Part shown: piece after piece, positions 1 to 9,562 of the stretch
Numbering within the stretch: the first letter of the stretch is position 1
Layout: each line of letters begins with the position of its first letter
From: Bacteroides coprosuis DSM 18011
GTDB taxonomy: Bacteria > Bacteroidota > Bacteroidia > Bacteroidales > Bacteroidaceae
Assembly: GCA_000212915.1 (NCBI GenBank)
Contig: CM001167.1
Location: 2,927,799-2,991,798, forward strand
Direction of reading: 5' to 3'
Length of the DNA stretch: 64,000 bases
The notes under the pieces: model-generated
Database searches by the model: none
The model's input: the letters and a program-made list of their open reading frames with translations, nothing else
What the model was told of the DNA's origin: nothing
Program-made: the position numbers and the translations under genes

Positions 1-1
1 A

Positions 2-937
2 AACCACTTTGGTTCTCGTAAATATTTACTAGAATATGATGACGTTATGAATAAACAACGTAACGTAATCTATACAAAACGTCGCCATGCTTTAATGGGA
101 GAACGTATTGGTATGGACATAGTAAATATGATTTGGGACCGTTGTGATGTTGCTGTACAAGACAATCGTGATGACTACCAAAACTGTAAAATGGAAATCC
201 TACGCCTATTTGCTATGGATATACCTTTTACTGAAGAACAACTCAAAGAAGGTAACATTAATGAATTAGTTGAAATAACATTCAATGCTGCTATAGATAA
301 ATTCAAAGAAAAATCAGACACTCTTTCTAAGATTGCATTCCCTGTTATCAAACAAGTTTACGAAAACCACGGACAGATGTATGAAAACATTCTTATCCCT
401 ATTACGGACGGTAAGAGAGTATACAACATCTCATGCAACTTAAAAAGAGCTTATGACACAGAATGTAAAGCTGTTGTTGAAGCATTTGAAAAAGCAATTC
501 TACTTCACTTCATCGATGAAGCTTGGATGGAGAACTTAAGAGAACTAGATGATCTAAGACAATCTGTACGTAATGCAAGTTACGAACAGAAAGATCCACT
601 TCTTATTTACAAATTGGAGTCTGTTAAACTATTCGATTATATGGTCGATAAGATTAATGACAAAACAATCACTGTATTAATGAGAGGACAAATACCAATT
701 CAAGATCCAGCTGAAGTACAAGAAGCTGCTCCAGAACCACAAAAGCAAGCTCCTCAATACAGAGAAGAGAAACAAGACTTATCAAGACCTGAAGGTATGG
801 ATGAAGCAGCAGCTAAAGATACTCGTGAACAACCTAAAAACGAGCCTTATGTTGCTCCAACTAAAGTAGGAAGAAATGATCCTTGTCCTTGTGGTAGCGG
901 TAAGAAATTCAAACACTGCCATGGCAAGAATGCATAA
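2..937 (+). CDS. secA: Preprotein translocase subunit SecA, C-terminal part (5' end outside window)
   Basis: This is the 3' part of secA, the ATPase that pushes unfolded preproteins through the SecYEG channel at the inner membrane. The reading frame is open from base 2, and the residues before the first internal Met ([11 protein letters not shown]) match the conserved start of the SecA helical wing/scaffold region, so the gene is cut by the window edge and does not start at 47. The last 22 residues form the SEC-C zinc-binding tail ([14 protein letters not shown]), which binds SecB or phospholipid in other bacteria. Before it lies a Pro/Glu/Gln-rich linker of about 60 residues, typical of the variable SecA C-terminus. 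A strong hairpin terminator follows 24 bases after the stop. The identification is firm; only about 310 of the usual 1,100 residues are present. Confidence 0.97.
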   Translation, partial: NHFGSRKYLLEYDDVMNKQRNVIYTKRRHALMGERIGMDIVNMIWDRCDVAVQDNRDDYQNCKMEILRLFAMDIPFTEEQLKEGNINELVEITFNAAIDKFKEKSDTLSKIAFPVIKQVYENHGQMYENILIPITDGKRVYNISCNLKRAYDTECKAVVEAFEKAILLHFIDEAWMENLRELDDLRQSVRNASYEQKDPLLIYKLESVKLFDYMVDKINDKTITVLMRGQIPIQDPAEVQEAAPEPQKQAPQYREEKQDLSRPEGMDEAAAKDTREQPKNEPYVAPTKVGRNDPCPCGSGKKFKHCHGKNA

Positions 938-960
938 GCATACTTAAATCTCAAATATAG

Positions 961-992
961 AAGAGCAACCAACAAAAGGTTGCTCTTTTTTG
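961..992 (+). terminator. Rho-independent terminator of secA
   Basis: A 9-bp stem AGAGCAACC / GGTTGCTCT with a 7-base loop is followed by six T residues. It lies 24 bases after the secA stop. Confidence 0.9.
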
Positions 993-1015
993 TTTATATA
1001 GTAAGGATTTATTCC

Positions 1016-1023
1016 TATTTTTG
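1016..1023 (+). promoter_or_regulatory. -7 promoter element for the lipoprotein gene
   Basis: TATTTTTG fits the Bacteroidota -7 consensus TAnnTTTG. It implies a transcript start near 1030, so the ATG at 1048 is the usable start and the upstream TTG at 1021 is not. No good -33 TTTG is visible at the right distance. Confidence 0.55.
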
Positions 1024-1047
1024 GTTCAGTTCATAATAAAGCAGGAT

Positions 1048-2094
1048 ATGAAAAAACATTCATTCAACTTTTTTACTATTTTCAGCATATTCCTAATACT
1101 CTCTTCTTGTAGTGTAAGCTCCAATTATTATAGTATTGACTATATGGAACCAGGGAAAATAACTTTTCCTAAAAGGATAACACATATAGCTGTTTTAAAT
1201 AATATTCACCCCAAGGATATAACGCATCAATCTGAAAACCTAGCATTTACAAAAACTACAGCGGAAGATATTTTTAATGGTATGATTTCGGCACTCGCTG
1301 AAACTGATTATTTTAAACAGATTACTATAGCAGATACAATATGGGCTGTTCCAGATTCTCTCATTTTACCTACCGACACATTCAAAAAAATGAAAGATAA
1401 AATAGATGCCGATTTAATTATTTCATTAGAGGCGGTGAATGCTTTAGATCAAAATATAGAAATTAATTATCCAAACCCTGCTACTTTCTATATGGAATCC
1501 ATTAATCCGTTTATTCAAATCTATAATACAGAGAAAGATGTAGCTTTTATTCATGGAAAAAAAGACACAATAGATATCACTGATTCTTTTATCCTACAAC
1601 TAACTATACCCAATAAGAATAAAAGAAAGCCTGAAGATTATACATTAACTGCTGGATATTTAATTGGAAGATCCATAGCAAAAGATTTGACTCCACATTG
1701 GAAAACAGAAAGTAGACTTTCATACACAGACGAACCCCCATTTGCTTTAGCCAATAAGGCTGTAAAAAACAATGATTTTGATAAAGCCCTTTTAGAATGT
1801 GAGAATATTTATAACAACAACAGTAAAATGGTTTATCGCATTAAAGCTGCTTATAATGCGGCTGGTTATGCAGAAATATCCGATCAAATAGAATTAGCTT
1901 ATGAATGGATTCAAAAGGCTCTGACACTAGCTCAAGAGTATTATAACATAGATATGACTTCTACAACAACAAAACTCAAAGATTCCAATGACCTATATGT
2001 CAATTGTCTTCTATATTCTAAACTTTTAAAACAGAGATTTGAGAATAAAGAGATATTAAATCAGCAAATGAATCGTTTTGTTATCGAAAATTAA
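1048..2094 (+). CDS. TPR-like lipoprotein, DUF6340-type
   Basis: A predicted lipoprotein of 348 residues. The first 24 residues form a lysine start, a hydrophobic core and a lipobox ending LSSC, so the mature protein should be lipid-anchored, probably at the outer membrane or periplasmic face. The middle part (about 30-220) contains an 'HIAVLNN' strand and a long predicted alpha/beta region. The C-terminal third (about 230-340) is helical and Ala-rich, with a TPR-like pair. The layout resembles the Bacteroidota DUF6340 family, which has no assigned function; I name this family from memory. The ATG at 1048 was chosen because it gives a clean signal peptide and follows a -7 promoter element. 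The gene appears to be a single-gene unit between the secA terminator and the next promoter. Confidence 0.75.
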   Translation: MKKHSFNFFTIFSIFLILSSCSVSSNYYSIDYMEPGKITFPKRITHIAVLNNIHPKDITHQSENLAFTKTTAEDIFNGMISALAETDYFKQITIADTIWAVPDSLILPTDTFKKMKDKIDADLIISLEAVNALDQNIEINYPNPATFYMESINPFIQIYNTEKDVAFIHGKKDTIDITDSFILQLTIPNKNKRKPEDYTLTAGYLIGRSIAKDLTPHWKTESRLSYTDEPPFALANKAVKNNDFDKALLECENIYNNNSKMVYRIKAAYNAAGYAEISDQIELAYEWIQKALTLAQEYYNIDMTSTTTKLKDSNDLYVNCLLYSKLLKQRFENKEILNQQMNRFVIEN

Positions 2095-2129
2095 TCGGTT
2101 GGTATCTCTATAATATTGTTTTGTTTTTC

Positions 2130-2137
2130 TACCTTTG
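2130..2137 (+). promoter_or_regulatory. -7 promoter element for the acidic small protein
   Basis: TACCTTTG matches TAnnTTTG 23 bases upstream of the ATG at 2161. The -33 element is not clear. Confidence 0.5.
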
Positions 2138-2160
2138 AGTAAATTTAAAAGAGTCCAATT

Positions 2161-2607
2161 ATGAATTTATCATCAACTTCTATAGCTACTATCAATGAGT
2201 CTATAAAAATTGCTGTAAAAGAGCTTCAAAATAGATCAGAACAACCACTAGTGACAGATGTTTATTTACAACCCAATTCAGATTCTGGTTCATTAGCTAT
2301 TATGGATGATGATGATCAAGTATTAGCAAGTACTCAAGTAGAGGAATGGATTAACGAAAACAATGAAGACTTTTACAATGATATTGCTAAAGAATTAAGC
2401 AATATTCTTCAACAAGGAAAAGATAATGGAGTTTTCGATAAACTAGATATTCTAAAACCTTATTCATTTGTACTAATAGATGAAGAAGGTGAAGTTATAG
2501 AAGATCTATTATTAATTGATGAAGATTTACTTATTGTTAATGATGAGCTACTAAAAGGCCTAGATCAAGAACTAGATGACTTTCTTCAACACTTACTAGA
2601 AGATTAA
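2161..2607 (+). CDS. Conserved acidic hypothetical protein
   Basis: A 148-residue, strongly acidic protein with no signal peptide or membrane segment, so probably cytoplasmic. Asp and Glu are concentrated in two stretches: a DDDD run near residue 50, and the last 45 residues, which are mostly D, E and L (for example LLLIDEDLLIVNDELL). The C-terminus looks like beta strands followed by a helix. I recognise no catalytic motif and assign no function. It has its own -7 element upstream and a strong terminator downstream, so it is probably a monocistronic gene. The charge pattern would suit a binding partner or inhibitor of a basic protein, but that is inference only. Confidence 0.75.
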   Translation: MNLSSTSIATINESIKIAVKELQNRSEQPLVTDVYLQPNSDSGSLAIMDDDDQVLASTQVEEWINENNEDFYNDIAKELSNILQQGKDNGVFDKLDILKPYSFVLIDEEGEVIEDLLLIDEDLLIVNDELLKGLDQELDDFLQHLLED

Positions 2608-2628
2608 ATAGAATCTAAATATTTTAAA

Positions 2629-2664
2629 CAAGGCTGCCCTCTAAAGGCAGCCTTGTTTCTATTT
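2629..2664 (+). terminator. Rho-independent terminator after the acidic protein
   Basis: A 10-bp stem CAAGGCTGCC / GGCAGCCTTG with a 7-base loop, followed by a T-rich tract, 22 bases after the stop. Confidence 0.9.
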
Positions 2665-2740
2665 ATACATTTACTTCTGTACAAGTATTGCTATTATTTG
2701 CTCAAACTTAGAGAACTGTTTTGATCTACTACATTACATA

Positions 2741-2771
2741 ATAACAAAGGGGATAGTTCGAACTACCCCCT
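2741..2771 (-). terminator. Terminator of valS (minus strand)
   Basis: GGGG-A-TAGTTCGAACTA-CCCC hairpin about 30 bases past the valS stop. On the minus strand it is followed by TTTGTTATT, a weak T tract. Confidence 0.6.
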
Positions 2772-2801
2772 CTGATATATAAATTATGTTTAATATTTTA
2801 T

Positions 2802-5429
2802 TTAAGCATTACGAAGTGCTTCAATGTTTTCTTCTAAAGACTTAATGATACTTTCTGCATCTGCTTTCTTTTTCTTTTCAAGTTCTACAACCTGAGCAGG
2901 AGCACTATTCACAAAGCGCTCATTACTTAGCTTTTTCATTACACCCTGCAAGAAGCCTTTTTTATGCTTTAACTCTGTCTCCATCTTAGCAATCTCAGCC
3001 TCAACATCAATAGCACCAGCTAAAGGCACACAGAATTCTTGAGTTCCTACCATGAAAGATGAAGAACCTTCTACGTGATCTTCGACCTCTTCTATCGCAG
3101 AGACATTAGCCATTTTCTCAATAATACAGTTATAAGAATCAATAGGATTATTTCCAACAACATTCAGTTCTAAAGCATCCTTTAATGCAATATTCTTTTG
3201 GGCTCTAACCATACGAATATTACTAATAACCTCTTTCATTACTTCAAAATCCTTCAATAAAGATTCACTTGTATAGTCTGAAGCTAAAACATTTTGGAAC
3301 ATGATACTTTCACCTTCTTTACGATTATCCATTGTTTGCCATAGCTCTTCTGTAATGAAAGGCATAAAAGGATGAAGTAGTTTAAGTAAAGCATCAAAGT
3401 AGTTTAATACTGAACTATAGGTTGACACATCAATAGGCTGACCATAAGCTGGCTTAATTATCTCCAAATACCAAGAAGAGAATTCTTCCCAGAAAAGACG
3501 ATAAATAGCCATAAGGGCTTCGTTCAGTTTATATTTGCCAAATAAATCATCAACCTCCTTAATGGTTTCATTCAACTTACTTTCAAACCATAGGTTAGCT
3601 AATTTAGCTGTATCTGGAATTTCAATTTCTGTACTTACTTCCCAACCTTTAATCAATCGGAAAGAGTTCCATATTTTATTATTGAAGTTTCTACCTTGTT
3701 CACAAAGTGCTACGTCAAAAGGAATATCATTGCCTGCAGGAGCAGCCAACATCATACCCATACGCACTCCGTCAGCACCGTATTGCTCTATTAGCTTAAT
3801 TGGATCAGGAGAGTTACCTAATGATTTTGACATTTTACGCCCTTGAGCATCACGAACGATACCTGTAAAGTAAACATTCTTGAAAGGCATCTTATTTTCA
3901 TATTCGTATCCAGCCATAATCATTCTGGCTACCCAGAAGAAAATAATATCAGGACCAGTTACTAAGTCGGATGTAGGATAATAATACTTCATTTCTTCAT
4001 TATCTGGATGATTTATTCCATCAAATAAAGAGATAGGCCATAGCCATGAAGAGAACCAAGTATCTAAACAATCTTCATCTTGACGAAGATCTTCTATTTT
4101 AAGATTTTGATTACCACTCTTTTCTTTTGCTAATTGAAGAGCTTTTGCTTCAGATTCAGCTACTACATAACCTCCTTCGGGTAAATAATAAGCAGGAATA
4201 CGGTGTCCCCACCATAATTGACGGCTAATACACCAATCCCGTATATTCTCCATCCAGTGACGATATGTATTCTTATATTTTTCAGGATAGAAGTGAATTT
4301 CATCATCCATCACAGGCTTTAATGCCTTAGCTGACATATCTTCCATCTTCAAGAACCATTGCATAGATAGTTTAGGTTCTATAACAACATTTGTTCTTTC
4401 TGAATAACCTACCTTATTGGTATAATCTTCTACCTTTAATAATAAATCTGCGGCTTCAAGATCTTTAATAATTTGTTTTCTGACATCAAAACGATCTTGT
4501 CCCACATACAAACCAGCTGCTTCACTTAAGGTACCATTGTCATTGAAAATATCAATACTTGGTAAATTGTGTTTTTCACCAAGCATATAGTCATTTACAT
4601 CATGAGCAGGAGTAACCTTTAAACATCCAGTACCAAACTCTACATCTACATAATCATCTTCAATTACAGGAATAACTCTTCCTACAAGAGGAACAATCAC
4701 TTTTTTCCCTTTGAGATGTTGATTTTTAGGATCATTAGGATTGATACACATGGCAGTATCACCCATAATTGTTTCAGGGCGTGTAGTAGCTACAATAGCA
4801 TAAGTATCTTCGCCTTCAACTTTATATTTTAAATAATAGAGCTTGCTATGTTCTTCTTTGTGAATAACTTCTTCATCAGAGAGAGCAGTTAAGGCTACTG
4901 GGTCCCAGTTGACCATACGTACACCACGATAAATTAGTCCTTTCTGATAAAGATCCACAAAGACTTTAATAACACTTTCACTACGAATATCATCCATAGT
5001 AAAAGCAGTTCTATCCCAGTCGCATGAAGCACCTAAACGGCGTAATTGTTTTAAAATAATACCTCCATGCTCTTCTGTCCAGTCCCAAGCGTGCTTTAGG
5101 AATTCATCACGAGTTAAATCTGTTTTCTTAACTCCTTGTTCAGCCAAGCGATTTACAACTTTTGCTTCAGTTGCAATCGAAGCATGGTCGGTGCCAGGAA
5201 CCCAACAAGCATTTTTTCCTTGCATACGAGCTCTACGCACCAAAATATCTTGGATAGTATTATTAAGCATGTGACCCATATGTAAGACACCAGTAACATT
5301 AGGAGGAGGTATGACGACGGTAAAGGGTTCTCTTCCATCGGGTTTTGAACTAAATAATTTGTGGTCCATCCAATAGGCGTACCACTTCTCCTCAACATTA
5401 GCGGGATTATACTTACTTGCTAATTCCAT
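2802..5429 (-). CDS. valS: Valyl-tRNA synthetase
   Basis: Charges tRNA-Val with valine in the cytoplasm. The 875-residue length is normal for bacterial ValS. The class I nucleotide-binding signature (HIGH type) appears as HMGHM at residues 50-54, inside the PPPNVTG context typical of ValS. The second signature is KMSKS at about 532-536. Between them lies the large CP1 editing domain (about 190-330). The last 70 residues form a Lys/Glu-rich coiled coil, the tRNA-contacting arm of ValS. The start at 5429 gives the usual 'MELASKYNP' opening. A -7 element lies just upstream and a hairpin just downstream, so it is transcribed alone, divergently from mazG. Nothing is missing. Confidence 0.98.
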   Translation of the reverse strand: MELASKYNPANVEEKWYAYWMDHKLFSSKPDGREPFTVVIPPPNVTGVLHMGHMLNNTIQDILVRRARMQGKNACWVPGTDHASIATEAKVVNRLAEQGVKKTDLTRDEFLKHAWDWTEEHGGIILKQLRRLGASCDWDRTAFTMDDIRSESVIKVFVDLYQKGLIYRGVRMVNWDPVALTALSDEEVIHKEEHSKLYYLKYKVEGEDTYAIVATTRPETIMGDTAMCINPNDPKNQHLKGKKVIVPLVGRVIPVIEDDYVDVEFGTGCLKVTPAHDVNDYMLGEKHNLPSIDIFNDNGTLSEAAGLYVGQDRFDVRKQIIKDLEAADLLLKVEDYTNKVGYSERTNVVIEPKLSMQWFLKMEDMSAKALKPVMDDEIHFYPEKYKNTYRHWMENIRDWCISRQLWWGHRIPAYYLPEGGYVVAESEAKALQLAKEKSGNQNLKIEDLRQDEDCLDTWFSSWLWPISLFDGINHPDNEEMKYYYPTSDLVTGPDIIFFWVARMIMAGYEYENKMPFKNVYFTGIVRDAQGRKMSKSLGNSPDPIKLIEQYGADGVRMGMMLAAPAGNDIPFDVALCEQGRNFNNKIWNSFRLIKGWEVSTEIEIPDTAKLANLWFESKLNETIKEVDDLFGKYKLNEALMAIYRLFWEEFSSWYLEIIKPAYGQPIDVSTYSSVLNYFDALLKLLHPFMPFITEELWQTMDNRKEGESIMFQNVLASDYTSESLLKDFEVMKEVISNIRMVRAQKNIALKDALELNVVGNNPIDSYNCIIEKMANVSAIEEVEDHVEGSSSFMVGTQEFCVPLAGAIDVEAEIAKMETELKHKKGFLQGVMKKLSNERFVNSAPAQVVELEKKKKADAESIIKSLEENIEALRNA

Positions 5430-5469
5430 ATTAAATTAAATCAATTATATATTGGTATATTATAGAGTG

Positions 5470-5477
5470 CAAAATTA
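5470..5477 (-). promoter_or_regulatory. -7 promoter element for valS
   Basis: On the minus strand this reads TAATTTTG, a TAnnTTTG match about 40 bases upstream of the valS ATG. Confidence 0.5.
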
Positions 5478-5512
5478 ATAAATTAAAAGGAGAAACACGT
5501 CTTTGATTTATG

Positions 5513-5520
5513 TACTTTTG
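5513..5520 (+). promoter_or_regulatory. -7 promoter element for mazG
   Basis: TACTTTTG matches TAnnTTTG 40 bases upstream of the mazG ATG. It is divergent from the valS element, with about 36 bases between the two. Confidence 0.5.
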
Positions 5521-5560
5521 TTTAAACCCTATTAGAAGACAACTTAAATAATCAAAAATC

Positions 5561-6346
5561 ATGCATACAAGAGAAGAAAAACTAGAAGCTTTTGGTCGTT
5601 TTCTAGATGTACTAGACGAACTACGAGAAAAATGCCCATGGGATAGAAAGCAAACCAATGAAAGTTTACGTCCCAATACGATTGAGGAAACTTATGAACT
5701 TTGTGATGCGTTAATGCGAAATGACCAAGAGGATATCTGCAAAGAGCTTGGTGATGTGCTTCTCCATATCGGATTTTATGCTAAGATAGGCTCCGAAAAA
5801 GAACAATTTGATATCAAAGATGTATGTGATAAGTTGTGTGAGAAATTAATATTCAGACATCCTCATGTCTTTGGCACAACTCAAGTACACGGTTCTGACG
5901 AAGTAGAATCAAACTGGGAAGAGTTGAAGTTGAAAGAAAAAGGAGGGAATAAACGAGTACTAAGTGGCGTTCCTGATGCTCTGCCTGCATTAATCAAAGC
6001 CTACCGAATACAAGATAAAGCTAGAAATATAGGCTTTGACTGGGAGGTAAAAGAACAAGTATGGGATAAAGTAAAAGAAGAGTTTAATGAGCTTCAAGTA
6101 GAGATTCAACACATGGATAAGGCTGAAGCGGAAAAAGAATTTGGGGATTTATTTTTCAGTATTATCAATGCTGCTCGAAAATATGGCATCAATCCAGAAA
6201 ATGCCCTAGAACTCACCAATCAAAAATTTATTCGCAGATTTAATTACTTAGAAGATCATACCCTAAAAGAAGGTTTAAATTTACATGAGATGAGCCTATC
6301 TGAAATGGATAAAATATGGGATGAAGCAAAATCTAAAGGATTATAA
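5561..6346 (+). CDS. mazG: Nucleoside triphosphate pyrophosphohydrolase MazG
   Basis: Hydrolyses NTPs and dNTPs to the monophosphate plus pyrophosphate, a nucleotide-pool housekeeping enzyme. At 261 residues it matches the two-domain MazG of E. coli. The N-terminal domain has the metal-binding EExxE motif (EETYELCDAL, about residues 45-54) and its partner helix with KELGDVLLH (about 65-73). The second domain repeats the pattern with AEKEFGDLFFSIINAARKYG (about 190-208). The first 20 residues (LDELREKCPWDRKQTN, about 18-33) contain the CPWDrkQT signature of MazG. The gene stands alone between divergent valS and an intergenic spacer of 329 bases carrying a 22-bp-phased repeat. Confidence 0.96.
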   Translation: MHTREEKLEAFGRFLDVLDELREKCPWDRKQTNESLRPNTIEETYELCDALMRNDQEDICKELGDVLLHIGFYAKIGSEKEQFDIKDVCDKLCEKLIFRHPHVFGTTQVHGSDEVESNWEELKLKEKGGNKRVLSGVPDALPALIKAYRIQDKARNIGFDWEVKEQVWDKVKEEFNELQVEIQHMDKAEAEKEFGDLFFSIINAARKYGINPENALELTNQKFIRRFNYLEDHTLKEGLNLHEMSLSEMDKIWDEAKSKGL

Positions 6347-6675
6347 AAACCATTTTAGAGACCTTGTAGCTCACAGAAATGCACCAGTTTGGACCGAGCA
6401 TAATATTCCGCCTATTTTCTATGCATTTTTCTATACAACATGCTATCAAGTAGCAGATTAGAGAATACTTTGAATAAATCAAAATAAGATCTTAACACCG
6501 ATAAGACATTACTCTGACACCGACATGTCATTCTCATGTCGGTGTCAAAAAAAACAGAGTATCTTAAAACAGCTTGTAAACTTTTAACACTTCGGATAAA
6601 TATATCCGGGAAATACATAACAACATCGTATGCTTTAATGTTAGTAATTAGTAACTGTATAATAAATTACTAACT
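6347..6675. other. Intergenic spacer mazG-fumC
   Basis: 329 bases without a gene. It holds the repeat cluster at 6493-6547 (listed separately). I see no clear TAnnTTTG promoter for fumC and no strong terminator for mazG. A small dyad, TCGGATA/TATCCGG near 6594-6610, is of unknown meaning. Confidence 0.6.
6493..6547. repeat. Intergenic 13-bp repeat cluster, locus A (three copies)
   Basis: Core TGACACCGACATG occurs exactly at 6515-6527, and its exact reverse complement CATGTCGGTGTCA at 6535-6547, forming a perfect 13-bp stem with a 7-base loop. A degenerate copy, TAACACCGATAAG, lies at 6493-6505, exactly 22 bp before the first full copy. The same motif with the same spacings occurs near 18.1, 26.8, 45.8 and 62.4 kb. 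Confidence 0.85.
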
Positions 6676-8070
6676 ATGAAGTATAGAATCGAAAAAGACA
6701 CAATGGGTGAAGTAAAAGTTCCTGCAGATAAATACTGGGGAGCCCAAACTGAAAGATCAAGAAACAACTTTAAAATAGGACCATCGGGTTCTATGCCCAA
6801 AGAGATTATTTATGCCTTCGCCTATCTAAAGAAAGCAGCTGCCTACGCCAATTGTGACCTAGGAGTATTACCTACTGAAAAAAGAGATTTAATAGCCAAA
6901 GTTTGCGATGAAATTCTTGAAGGCAAGTTAGATGACCAGTTTCCTTTAGTAATTTGGCAAACAGGATCGGGAACTCAAAGTAACATGAATGTTAATGAAG
7001 TGATATCCAAGAGAGCTTCTATTTTGGCTGGACATAGTATAGATGAAAAGAGTTTAATTCACCCCAATGATGATGTAAACAAATCTCAATCGTCAAATGA
7101 TACCTACCCTACTGCATTAAATATTGCAGCTTATAAAAAGATTATTGAAAAAACATTGGTGGGTGCTTCTGCATTACAAGATGCTCTAGATAAAAAAGCT
7201 AAGGCTTATAAGGACATCGTTAAAATAGGAAGAACACATTTACAAGATGCCACTCCATTAACACTAGGACAAGAGTTTTCTGGTTATGCCATGCAAGTGT
7301 GCAATGCCATTAAAGCGATAGAAGTAACTCTTCCTCATTTATCTCAACTTGCCTTGGGCGGAACAGCTGTAGGTACAGGATTAAATGCACCCAAAGGATA
7401 TGATGTAAAAGTAGCAGAGTATATTTCTAAGTTTACAGGAATCCCATTTATTACTGCTCCCAATAAATTTGAAGCTTTGGCAGCCAATGATGCAGTAGTA
7501 GGCACTCATGGAGCCTTAAACCAACTAGCTGTAGCTCTATTTAAAATAGCTCAGGATATTAGAATGTTAGGCTCAGGTCCACGCTCAGGCATAGGTGAAT
7601 TGCATCTTCCCGAAAATGAACCAGGTTCATCTATCATGCCAGGTAAGGTAAACCCAACACAAAATGAAGCTTTAACAATGGTTTGTGCTCAAGTAATGGG
7701 GAACCAAACGACTATAACATTTGCTGGTGCTAATGGTAATTATGAACTAAACGTATTTAAGCCTGTTATTGCAGCCAACTTCTTACAGTCGGCAGAACTA
7801 TTAGGCGATGCTTGTATATCTTTTACAGAACACTGCGTAACTGGCATTGAACCCAACTTAAACAGAATTAAGGAGCTTGTAAACAACTCTCTTATGCTTG
7901 TTACGGCTTTAAATACACATATAGGGTATGAAAAATCTGCTCAAATAGCAAAGACTGCTCACAAAAATGGAACGACACTAAGAGAAGAAGCGATCTCCTC
8001 TGGCTTCCTAACAGCTGAAGAGTTTGACAAATGGGTAAAACCTGAAAATATGGTAGGTAATTTAAAGTAG
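6676..8070 (+). CDS. fumC: Fumarate hydratase, class II
   Basis: Interconverts fumarate and malate in the cytoplasm. In Bacteroidales this lies on the reductive branch leading to succinate and propionate, which links it to the methylmalonyl-CoA mutase genes in the same window. At 464 residues it has the class II (oxygen-stable, iron-free) length. The fumarase/aspartase superfamily signature [11 protein letters not shown] is at about residues 317-327. The other active-site blocks are [13 protein letters not shown] (about 97-109), SSNDTYPT (about 138-145) and [10 protein letters not shown] (about 185-194). The '[10 protein letters not shown]' wording separates FumC from aspartase and argininosuccinate lyase. 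A strong symmetrical terminator follows. Confidence 0.98.
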   Translation: MKYRIEKDTMGEVKVPADKYWGAQTERSRNNFKIGPSGSMPKEIIYAFAYLKKAAAYANCDLGVLPTEKRDLIAKVCDEILEGKLDDQFPLVIWQTGSGTQSNMNVNEVISKRASILAGHSIDEKSLIHPNDDVNKSQSSNDTYPTALNIAAYKKIIEKTLVGASALQDALDKKAKAYKDIVKIGRTHLQDATPLTLGQEFSGYAMQVCNAIKAIEVTLPHLSQLALGGTAVGTGLNAPKGYDVKVAEYISKFTGIPFITAPNKFEALAANDAVVGTHGALNQLAVALFKIAQDIRMLGSGPRSGIGELHLPENEPGSSIMPGKVNPTQNEALTMVCAQVMGNQTTITFAGANGNYELNVFKPVIAANFLQSAELLGDACISFTEHCVTGIEPNLNRIKELVNNSLMLVTALNTHIGYEKSAQIAKTAHKNGTTLREEAISSGFLTAEEFDKWVKPENMVGNLK

Positions 8071-8080
8071 ATGAGATACC

Positions 8081-8110
8081 AAAAAGGACTGCAATTGCAG
8101 TCCTTTTTTC
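8081..8110. terminator. Bidirectional terminator between fumC and the CpxP-like gene
   Basis: AAAAAGGACTGC / GCAGTCCTTTTT with an AATT loop gives a T tract in both directions. It serves fumC (+) and the convergent sigma-factor operon (-). Confidence 0.92.
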
Positions 8111-8573
8111 AATTTGAATTTCTATTCTTTCCTCCCCTACCTCTTTGATGCATTCCTCTTATAATTTCTCTATGGAATTTAGCCTCAGCCTTCATTACAT
8201 CATAGATCTTTTGGTTGGATATGATATCCTTATATTTTTTATAGTATTCTAGTTCTAATTCAGCATTCTCTTTTCGGAGCAAATAGATTTTAGTAAGGGT
8301 TTCATCATACTCTTTTTCTGTCAATCCATTTTTCGCACTTTTCATTAATCTATTAATTTCCTTACCATTCTCCCGTTTTTTACTTTGTAACTCAAAAAAC
8401 AGCTTAAAGAAAGCACTTGATTCAACAGTTGTTAAACCAGCTTGCTCGGTGATATACTCCTGCTGCTTCTTGTTAAACTCCTGAGGTGACAATCTTTGTG
8501 GACATACGGCATTAGCTTTTAATACAGTAAAAGAGCTAAGTACTATAATAAAACAAGCAATATATTTTTTCAT
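8109..8573 (-). CDS. CpxP/Spy-like periplasmic protein
   Basis: A 154-residue exported protein. A Lys-start signal peptide (about 1-22, cleavage after ANA) is followed by an almost fully helical, highly charged body with many Lys/Glu pairs, and it ends in a Gly/Arg/Asn tail. The overall build resembles the Spy/CpxP group of periplasmic stress sensors and chaperones, but I do not see a clear LTxxQ motif, so the family is inferred from shape and context. It is the last gene of a tight set: ECF sigma factor, one-TM protein (10 bases upstream of this gene), then this gene. That arrangement suggests a sensor or feedback component for the sigma factor. A bidirectional terminator ends the operon. 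Confidence 0.65.
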   Translation of the reverse strand: MKKYIACFIIVLSSFTVLKANAVCPQRLSPQEFNKKQQEYITEQAGLTTVESSAFFKLFFELQSKKRENGKEINRLMKSAKNGLTEKEYDETLTKIYLLRKENAELELEYYKKYKDIISNQKIYDVMKAEAKFHREIIRGMHQRGRGGKNRNSN

Positions 8574-8583
8574 AATAATATTA

Positions 8584-8937
8584 TTATTCTGAATAATTAG
8601 TTAAATACACGTGTAAGGAATAATCATCAAACAGAGCCCCATCAACCGTTTCTTGAATAAATTCATCGGAAACGTCTTCAATATTATAATTAGTAGCTAA
8701 ATCAATCATTTTCTCTTTTTGAGGCATCATTACTCTTATGATTAAAGCTGCACCAATAAATACAGCAGCCAAATAAACAAGAGGTTTCAGTTTATCCCAT
8801 CGAGTAACACTTGGCAGCTCTTGCTCTATCAATTCTTTTTTAGGGAGCTGACTCATTATGTTATCTGTTAGACTATCAAAATAATCCTCTGGTACACGGA
8901 AAGTATCTTTACTTTTTAAATCATCTATCTTTTTCAT
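8584..8937 (-). CDS. Single-TM protein, likely anti-sigma partner of the ECF sigma factor
   Basis: 117 residues: a hydrophilic cytoplasmic N-terminus (about 1-48) that opens with a 'FRVPEDYFDSL' segment, one membrane helix (about 52-69, PLVYLAAVFIGAALIIRVM) and an acidic C-terminal segment of about 45 residues that would lie in the periplasm. The 'F.VPE.YF' opening is common in Bacteroidota proteins encoded right after ECF sigma factors. It lacks an obvious zinc-binding anti-sigma HxxxCxxC motif. The gene starts 48 bases after the sigma-factor stop and is followed after 10 bases by the CpxP-like gene. The anti-sigma role is inferred from position and topology. Confidence 0.65.
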   Translation of the reverse strand: MKKIDDLKSKDTFRVPEDYFDSLTDNIMSQLPKKELIEQELPSVTRWDKLKPLVYLAAVFIGAALIIRVMMPQKEKMIDLATNYNIEDVSDEFIQETVDGALFDDYSLHVYLTNYSE

Positions 8938-8985
8938 ATCTATATACCTCCTCTTTATAGTTAGATAAGAATTATAGTAAAAGGT

Positions 8986-9549
8986 TTAATCAAGGTTGCT
9001 AATAAATTCTTCAATCTTTTTTACGGCATGATGATAGGACGCCTTTAAAGCTCCTACTGTCGTTCCCAAAATTCTAGAAATCTCTGTATACTTCAAGTCA
9101 TCGTAGTATTTCATAAGAAACACAATACGTTGCTTATCAGGAAGCTTCATTATAGCTTTTTGAAGTTGTACATCCAACTCCTTACCATCAAAATAGGGAT
9201 CACTCTTCAATACGTTTTCTAGTCCTAATTCTGGATTATCTATTTCGACAGAATATTTTTCTTTATGTTTTGAGATAAATGTTAAGCTCTCATTAACAGC
9301 AATCCGATACAGCCAAGTTGATAATTTAGCATCACCTCTAAAGGATTCTAGATTTAGCCAAGCTTTCAAAAATGTATTTTGGAGAACATCATCTGCATTT
9401 TCATGCGTAAGAACTATTCTTCTTATGTGCCAATACAAAGGCTTGCTATAGAGTGAAACAAGAGCTCTAAACCCTAATTCAAGAGTCTCTGGCTCCTGAA
9501 TTAACAATATAATCTGCTCTTCATTAAAATTTTTCTCCATATTACTCAA
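8986..9549 (-). CDS. ECF-family RNA polymerase sigma factor (RpoE type)
   Basis: A 187-residue sigma factor with the two ECF regions. Region 2 covers about residues 20-90, with NADDVLQNTFLKAWLNLESF and the STWLYRIAVN block that contacts the -10 element. Region 4 covers about 125-180: LPDKQRIVFLMKYYDDLKY followed by the helix-turn-helix TEISRILGTTVGALKASYHH. It would direct RNA polymerase to a stress or envelope regulon. The gene begins 13 bases after rnz and is followed by a one-TM protein and a CpxP-like periplasmic protein, so signal sensing at the envelope is likely. No extracytoplasmic-signal TonB receptor is adjacent, unlike the SusC-type sigma/anti-sigma systems. Confidence 0.93.
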   Translation of the reverse strand: MSNMEKNFNEEQIILLIQEPETLELGFRALVSLYSKPLYWHIRRIVLTHENADDVLQNTFLKAWLNLESFRGDAKLSTWLYRIAVNESLTFISKHKEKYSVEIDNPELGLENVLKSDPYFDGKELDVQLQKAIMKLPDKQRIVFLMKYYDDLKYTEISRILGTTVGALKASYHHAVKKIEEFISNLD

Positions 9550-9562
9550 TTAGTAATTAAAA

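Noticed and set aside
6412..6618. 68-residue minus-strand reading frame across repeat locus A
   Set aside because: It crosses the inverted repeat, has no promoter, and its protein contains the translated hairpin arms. It is not a credible gene.
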